Source of the DNA: Thamnidium elegans
Taxonomy: Eukaryota; Mucoromycota; Mucoromycetes; Mucorales; Mucoraceae
Reading direction: 5' to 3'
Length of the DNA: 64,000 nt
Assembly: GCA_025201345.1 (NCBI GenBank)
Contig: JAIXMG010000033.1
Span: forward strand, 62,001-126,000
Positions 59,045 to 64,000 of the stretch are shown here, in pieces. Below the pieces are notes generated by a model, which made no database searches, had not been told where the DNA came from, and saw nothing but the letters and a program-made list of their open reading frames with translations. Position 1 is the first letter of the stretch, and each line of letters begins with the position of its first letter. The position numbers were made by a program, and so were the translations under genes.

Positions 59045-59330
59045 TGTACAATTAAGAAATAAAAAAATAAAAATAAAATAAAAAGATAGAATATTCTTTT
59101 CTTTTTTATATATAATAGAAATGCAGGGAATTCTTATTATAGGGAGGATAAAGCGCTACAGTTCTATCGTTACCTCTTCTAAAATGCTCGCGGGTAAAAT
59201 AGTTCAAAAAGCCAAAATGATGATTTTCCCTCTTCTTTTTTTTTTTCCCTCCCTCGTTTTAAGGGGCATTAAAAAGTGTAAAGAAAGAAGCCTTTTTTTT
59301 TTATTGTATATACATTTAAATTTATGCGCA

Positions 59331-60357
59331 TTAAAATTCCTCTGATTCAATAACTAAACCGCAAGAATCACATTTCTGAATAGAATTACCATTTTCATCC
59401 TCTTTAGTGGGACCAAATTGATGCTTATGAGGACCTTCTTGCCTCTTTCTTTCCCAACCACTAGTCATTGTTCTCCTTCTTAAATCTGCAAGTTTTTCTT
59501 TAAACTTTTTATCTTTTTTATCCTTCTTTTGATTTTCTCTTCTTTCGTATTCAGCGTCTAATCCTTCTGGTCCGTTCCATTTTTTAAAAGCATATTCTTC
59601 AACCTATGCAAAACAATACCTCTTTTTTTTTTAATTTATATTTATTTATACCCCGAAACCGTTCTTTATTACTATTACCATTTCTCGAACATAAAGCATC
59701 ATATCATTCCAGCTTGATTTATGGGGATTCGGTTTTGACCAATGTGGCAATAATTCTGGATCCTTTAACTCGGCTATTAAATAATTAGGATGTCCTTCTT
59801 TTTTATACATTCATATATATATATATAAACTCACGGTCTGTAAGCAAATAATCTTCTTTTGCTTCAGTCTTTGTAATTAAACTGTATTTTTCGGGGTACT
59901 TGTCTTTACAAGTAGCACAAAGAAATATATGAAATACGTTAAAGAATATAGGATCCAAGTCCATCGATTGACATTCTTTACATTTAGGATTTTCATGAGC
60001 TTCCAATGAAGGAGCTTACGAGAAAAAAAAACAAGTTAGTGATACTCCTTACAACAAGGTAAAGAAAAAAGGAAAGAAAGAGAGAAACACTTTACGATAA
60101 TAAGGCTCTATAATATACGATCGTTTCTTTTCCTCATTGAATTCTTTATTGCCGTCAGTTTCATCAATGATAAAACCACCTTTACTATCAACCAATGTAG
60201 TTAGATCGTATTCGTAAAAGGATTTTATCCATTTAGCTTTTTTGGGTGCAATAGTCGTCTCGGCCTTTCGTTTTTCGCTTAACCGTTGTAAAGCTTTTGC
60301 TTTATTAGTAGCAATACGGTCTAATTGTTCTTGCGTAAATATTTTAGGTTCTGACAT
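59331..60357 (-). CDS. RAD14: DNA damage recognition protein Rad14/XPA
   Basis: Nucleotide excision repair scaffold that verifies lesions and positions TFIIH, RPA and nucleases. Four exons: 60357-60096, 60014-59835, 59773-59679 and 59603-59331; 269 residues, close to human XPA. The zinc finger is exactly XPA-like, C-x2-C-x17-C-x2-C (CKECQSMDLDP ... LCATC). It is followed by KYSLITKTEAKEDYLLTDPE and KPNPHKSSWNDMMLYV, the DNA-binding core, and a basic helix (RRENQKKDKKDKKFKEK). The donor GTGAGT at 59834 was chosen because it alone gives YLLTDPEL. The C-terminus ends with an extra CDSCG. Confidence 0.95.
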
Positions 60358-60565
60358 GAATAGAAATAAAAAAGAAACAAAACCAAAAAAAAAAAAAAAA
60401 AAAAAAAAAAACCCCTCCCCAAAAGAATGAACTGCGCATTAGCTGTGACCCTTTTTATACATGTATATTTTAAAACAGTTTATTATTTTTCTTTAATATT
60501 TAATACGTTTGCTCAAAAGACAAAACAGGGACCAAGTATTAAAAAAAAGCAAAGGAAAAGAGAAT

Positions 60566-61270
60566 TTACTCGCTGTTACCACGACCTATTTAATAGTAAA
60601 GATAAAAAAGTTGTCAGTATATGTATCAAACAAATAATAATAATATCATTCTCTTACCAAGACCACCACGGAACTCGGGCTTGAAGTCACCGGAGGCTCC
60701 TTCCTTGCGTCTGTAGTTATCACGATCACCACGGGGAGCACGGTTCTCGCGGTCACCACCGACTATAGAATATAAAAGTTTTAGTATTCAGATTAAAAAA
60801 AGGCAATCGTATCTACTTACAAGCACGACGGGGAGCAGCGGGACGAGCAGACTTCTTCAAGGTAGCAGGGACAATTTCTTGAGGCAAGTGAAGGACTAAA
60901 AATAAGATATACGTCAATAAATATGTACACAATATATTCTTCTCTTTTTTTTTAAAAAAAAACATACATTCACGGAGGTAATCAATACCCTCATCAGTGA
61001 GAGTATAGTAGTACCATTGCCAAGAGAATTGAGTCTTGACGAAACCTCTGGAGGTCAAAGATTGCATGAGCTTGATGACCTCAAGGTTAGGAACATCGAT
61101 ATCAGCGTGCTTAGGGAGGTTATAATCCTTAGGGGCGACAAGGGCACCGTCTATTATCAAACATTAATTATAATTATTTTCCACTATCAAAAAAAAAAAA
61201 AAAAAAAAAATCACTTACCCTTGAAAAGGGCCTCGTAAACGGCCTTTCTGTTTTGCTTAGAGACAAGCAT
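60566..61270 (-). CDS. RPS10: 40S ribosomal protein S10 (eS10)
   Basis: Small-subunit ribosomal protein of 144 residues. Five exons: 61270-61219, 61150-60968, 60895-60821, 60762-60658 and 60585-60566. The plectin/S10 domain reads [59 protein letters not shown] and [17 protein letters not shown] Gly/Arg-rich tail follows (FRGGLGRGNSE). Introns 1 and 2 carry long A/T tracts; intron 2 has a T-run/A-run palindrome close to the 5' splice site. Codon bias is strong. The last exon encodes only six residues plus the stop. Confidence 0.95.
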
Positions 61271-61883
61271 AATTGTACCTAATTAAATATTTTTTTTTTA
61301 AAAAAAAAGAAAAAGAGAGAGCATAAATATAAGTCATTCTACGTATACAAATTTTCTTTTAAAAAAAGAAAAATAGAGTCAAAAAAAGCCATGAGAGTAT
61401 AAATGACGTTTTTAGCTGATCGAATGTTGTAACAAGGCATGTATTTTTTTTTTGTTCTTCTTCATTCTTCATGTATCGATATTGTTGCTATATAATTTCT
61501 GTAACTGATCCATCTGTCCATCTAATCTTTCATCTCTCATGATTTCTATTCTCTATTATTATTTTTTTAATCATGAACTTACAATGCGATGATGAAAGAG
61601 GGGCTTGTCAATAGTTCAGCTTCTTTGCCACACATAGTACCCTTTGGACGGGAACCCTCCCATTTTTTTTCCGGTCCGGGGGGATTTCGCATTCAAAAAT
61701 GCTAAAATAAAAATTGTGGGAATTTCAAATTGACAAATACTCAGATAAATAACGTGATTACGCCAAACTGCTAATTAACAATAATCTATACCCCAAATAA
61801 TTAAAAAAGGCTCTTCTTTTCTTTTTCTTCTTTTTTCATATCATCTTTTAACTTATTGATTTATAATTATACTTTACATTATA
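61271..61883. other. RPS10 promoter and left flank of transposon relics
   Basis: T-run/A-run palindrome at 61289-61308 just upstream of RPS10, then AT-rich DNA with a GC-richer patch (61625-61690). No gene is seen. Confidence 0.5.
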
Positions 61884-62265
61884 ATGTCATATTATTCCAG
61901 AGCTACCACTACATCCAAGAAGCCAAATACTAAATCTTCTTCTACAGAGAAAAGAAGAAAAAATAAACGTATTAATGAACAAAAATTTTCGTGAAGATGA
62001 AAGTAAAGCAAGTATTGCAAAGCCATTTGATTTAAACTGGTCCACTGTCAACTATATTATAGGGCGATATCTTGAAAGAGAAACATTGGAGATTTTGCCT
62101 AGAGTTGGAGGAATACCAGCAAATGTAAAGCACAAAGAAGAGCTCACTGGATATCTCACAAATATTTTGGACGAAGACAGCCAATTAACTGTTGAAATCA
62201 TGCTATACATACGAATATATATATATTGTACAAAAATATTTAAAAATCTTACGGAGTGGTCTTGA
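61884..62265 (+). pseudogene. Tc1/mariner transposase N-terminal (HTH) relic
   Basis: The frame from ATG 61884 (MSYYSRATTTSKKPNTKSSS) ends at a stop at 61992. The adjacent frame continues with EDESKASIAKPFDLNWSTVN then YIIGRYLERETLEILPRVGG, the paired HTH and GRPR-like linker of Tc1-type transposases, and KHKEELTGYLTNILDEDSQL. After about 62200 the similarity is lost; an open frame to 62406 (GLEWCRKVELKNREDGNIQQ) may be more of it. No catalytic domain is present. Frameshift near 61975-61990. Dead fragment. Confidence 0.7.
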
Positions 62266-62559
62266 ATGGTGTAGAAAAGTCGAGCTGAAAAATAGAGAGG
62301 ATGGTAATATACAACAAACATACGATCTATTAAAAAGTTCAAAGACTGCAAATCTACAAGAATATTTCATGTACTTAATATCTGTAACATCTACGCATAA
62401 AAAGTAATGGTTATTGGTATTAAACATTAAACAATATGACATTTAATTTTTTTTATGATGCATAGGATTTTTTATTTCATGTCTCATTTTAGACATAGAG
62501 AAACGAAGGGGTATTAGTACTCAAATAGACAGATGGCTTTAGACTACATCTCAAACGCT

Positions 62560-63261
62560 GTAGTGGATCAAACTTATAGTAATGAACCCTTTTCTTTAAC
62601 CCACCGTTCAACAAAGGTTAAAAGAAGAAAAAGGGGGAAGAGGTTTAGAGCTAAGTAGTCCTTTGTCCCGTCCGAAAAGCGGTCAACCATATCTTATGGA
62701 AACGCTAGCTTACAAGGTACTATGAAAACGTATACCTCTGTCCCAGTGAAGGTAATAATGAATTATATGATGTATATACCTCTTTATAACTTTTTTTATT
62801 ATCAATAAGTAGTAGGCTATAATCGCAATTTCAAGAAGATCGTTAGTTATACTGGTAGATGAATTCCGGACATCTGTAACTTGTTCAAGGTGCCACAGCA
62901 CTTTGAAAAAGAAGTATAGACGGTAAGTCTACTTATTTTTTTGACAGTTCCAGACACTAACTACTCTTTTTTTTTGGCAGACAAAAAGAAGGCGAAGAAA
63001 GTTACAAATCTTGAAGTATGTCTAACCCCCCAATAATTATGTACATGTACTAATATCATTTAACGCATAGTATACTGTTTAAAAGTTTGCCCAACTTGTT
63101 TAGATGGTAAAAAGATTTGGCCCAGAGGCGTAAACGCCGCCATAAACATTAAAGGTATCATGATGGACTATATCAATTCTCAATACGATATTAAATCCAG
63201 ACATCCATCACTATGTCGCGGTACACCACCAGCTGTGATTCTACCTACAGCTACCTCCTAG
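62560..63261 (+). pseudogene. Fanzor relic D (RuvC-II to C-terminus)
   Basis: C-terminal half of a Fanzor-type nuclease, different in sequence from relics A-C. Pieces: RRKRGKRFRAK, an in-frame TAG, then SYGNASLQGTMKTYTSVPVK (to 62750); a possible intron; RRSLVILVDEFRTSVTCSRC (62835-62900) with the RuvC-II Glu at codon 62861-62863; and KVCPTCLDGKKIWPRGVNAA to the stop at 63261. The RuvC-III Asp is replaced by Gly (WPRG, codon 63127-63129; expected WxRD). The region upstream, including RuvC-I, is absent. It lies in the same orientation ~300 bp after the Tc1/mariner HTH fragment. Confidence 0.7.
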
Positions 63262-63430
63262 TCGAGCCCAATTGGAATATCTTTCTACACTTTAAAAAAA
63301 GTCACGTTTTTTTGGAATGTTTTAGGACTGCCCCTTTTATAGCTTTTCCCGGGCGCATCAGTACACATTCTTTCACGAAAATATTTTTTTTTTTTAAAAA
63401 AAAATTGTTAATAAAAAAATCTCTTGAATC

Positions 63431-63537
63431 ATGTCTACTAGACTTCCTTTTACTAAAATCGTTCATAACCCAACAAAGCCAGAACTTGTTTTAGCTAATG
63501 GACACCATTTTCTTGTTTTAAACACCAGGTAAGAAAC

Positions 63538-63571
<34 letters not shown>

Positions 63572-63929
63572 GGCAGGTGTGATCTGACATATTATATAAA
63601 AAAAAGTAACGGTGAGTTAATCAAGACATATCCCCAAGACGCCAATGTCAACCCTGTCACCGACTACTACCGTTGTATGTCATTTAACAAGGACGGTTCT
63701 TTATTAGCTACCTCTGGTGAGAACAAGCAAATTTGTGTTTGGGATACCCAAGACTGGTCTATTAAAAACACAAAGTAAGTTTTTATTTTCTAATTTATAT
63801 ATATATATATCCTAACTCCTATTTTAAAACTAGGCCTGCTTATAAGCGTATTAATGCTGTTCAATTCACCAGTGATTCCAGTGAAATTGTAGCTGCTGAT
63901 AAGTTTGGAGATGTTTACAAGTAAGTGTA

Positions 63930-63970
<41 letters not shown>

Positions 63971-64000
63971 CATACGTTTATTAAAATATGTTATAGTCAT
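63431..64000 (+). CDS. TRM82: tRNA (guanine-N7-)-methyltransferase WD40 subunit Trm82/WDR4 (5' part)
   Basis: Non-catalytic partner of Trm8 in the complex making m7G46 in tRNA. Exons 63431-63528, 63607-63774, 63834-63920 and a fourth starting at 63997 that runs off the window. About 118 residues are visible: MSTRLPFTKIVHNPTKPELV, a WD repeat (LLATSGENKQICVWDTQDW), and INAVQF...IVAADKFGDVY, the last being highly characteristic of Trm82/WDR4. Intron 3 contains an 18-unit GT repeat, intron 1 an AT repeat. A T-run/A-run palindrome lies 30-50 bp before the ATG. Confidence 0.88.
63933..63968 (+). repeat. (GT)18 microsatellite
   Basis: Uninterrupted GT dinucleotide array of 36 bp within intron 3 of the Trm82 gene, directly after the 5' splice site. 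It is the longest GT array in the window. Confidence 0.9.

Overview
The window reads as nuclear DNA of an early-diverging filamentous fungus, most likely Mucorales (Mucoromycota); the genus cannot be fixed from sequence alone. Reasons: very AT-rich DNA with many A/T homopolymers, compact genes with short (about 45-100 bp) GT-AG introns and CTAAC-like branch points, a chitin synthase, a CreA/Mig1-type zinc finger, a GT31 glycosyltransferase and a Rad14/XPA gene of fungal type, and decayed Fanzor (eukaryotic TnpB relative) and Tc1/mariner elements. Exon structures below were built by hand from reading frame, splice signals and remembered family motifs; no alignment or RNA evidence was available.

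Layout. 0.5-11 kb: mitochondrial CoA carrier Leu5 (-), a WD40/inositol-5-phosphatase fusion (-), an aldo-keto reductase (+), a secreted beta-helix protein (-) and a small PPxY membrane protein (+). 11-14 kb is a gene-poor gap. 14-24 kb: alpha-arrestin (+), GT31 transferase (-) divergent from a chitin synthase (+), coronin (-). 24-37 kb is an accessory zone: three Fanzor relics, a Mig1/CreA-like regulator, and an unrecognised membrane protein with a broken frame. 37-43 kb: RPS23, a mitochondrial DnaJ protein, RPN10 and an ASC-1/TRIP4-like protein. 43-45.7 kb is a second repeat zone: a MITE-like element and Tc1/mariner relics. 45.8-61.3 kb is dense housekeeping: an AFG2B-like AAA ATPase, CTP synthase, Bos1 SNARE, a WWE-like protein, RPL19, Hpm1-type methyltransferase, a secreted two-domain CS-alpha-beta (defensin-like) protein, the second MITE copy, a tetraspan protein, RAD14/XPA and RPS10. 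61.9-63.3 kb holds a Tc1/mariner fragment followed by a fourth Fanzor relic; TRM82 runs off the right edge.

The genes are mostly unlinked in function. Themes are translation (RPS23, RPL19, RPS10, Trm82, Hpm1, AFG2B), cell wall and secretion (chitin synthase, GT31, Bos1), and ubiquitin-linked trafficking (arrestin, PPxY protein, RPN10). The least ordinary content is the set of Fanzor relics from at least three lineages, a non-autonomous element defined by 54-bp inverted repeats shared between two distant loci, and the CS-alpha-beta secreted protein.
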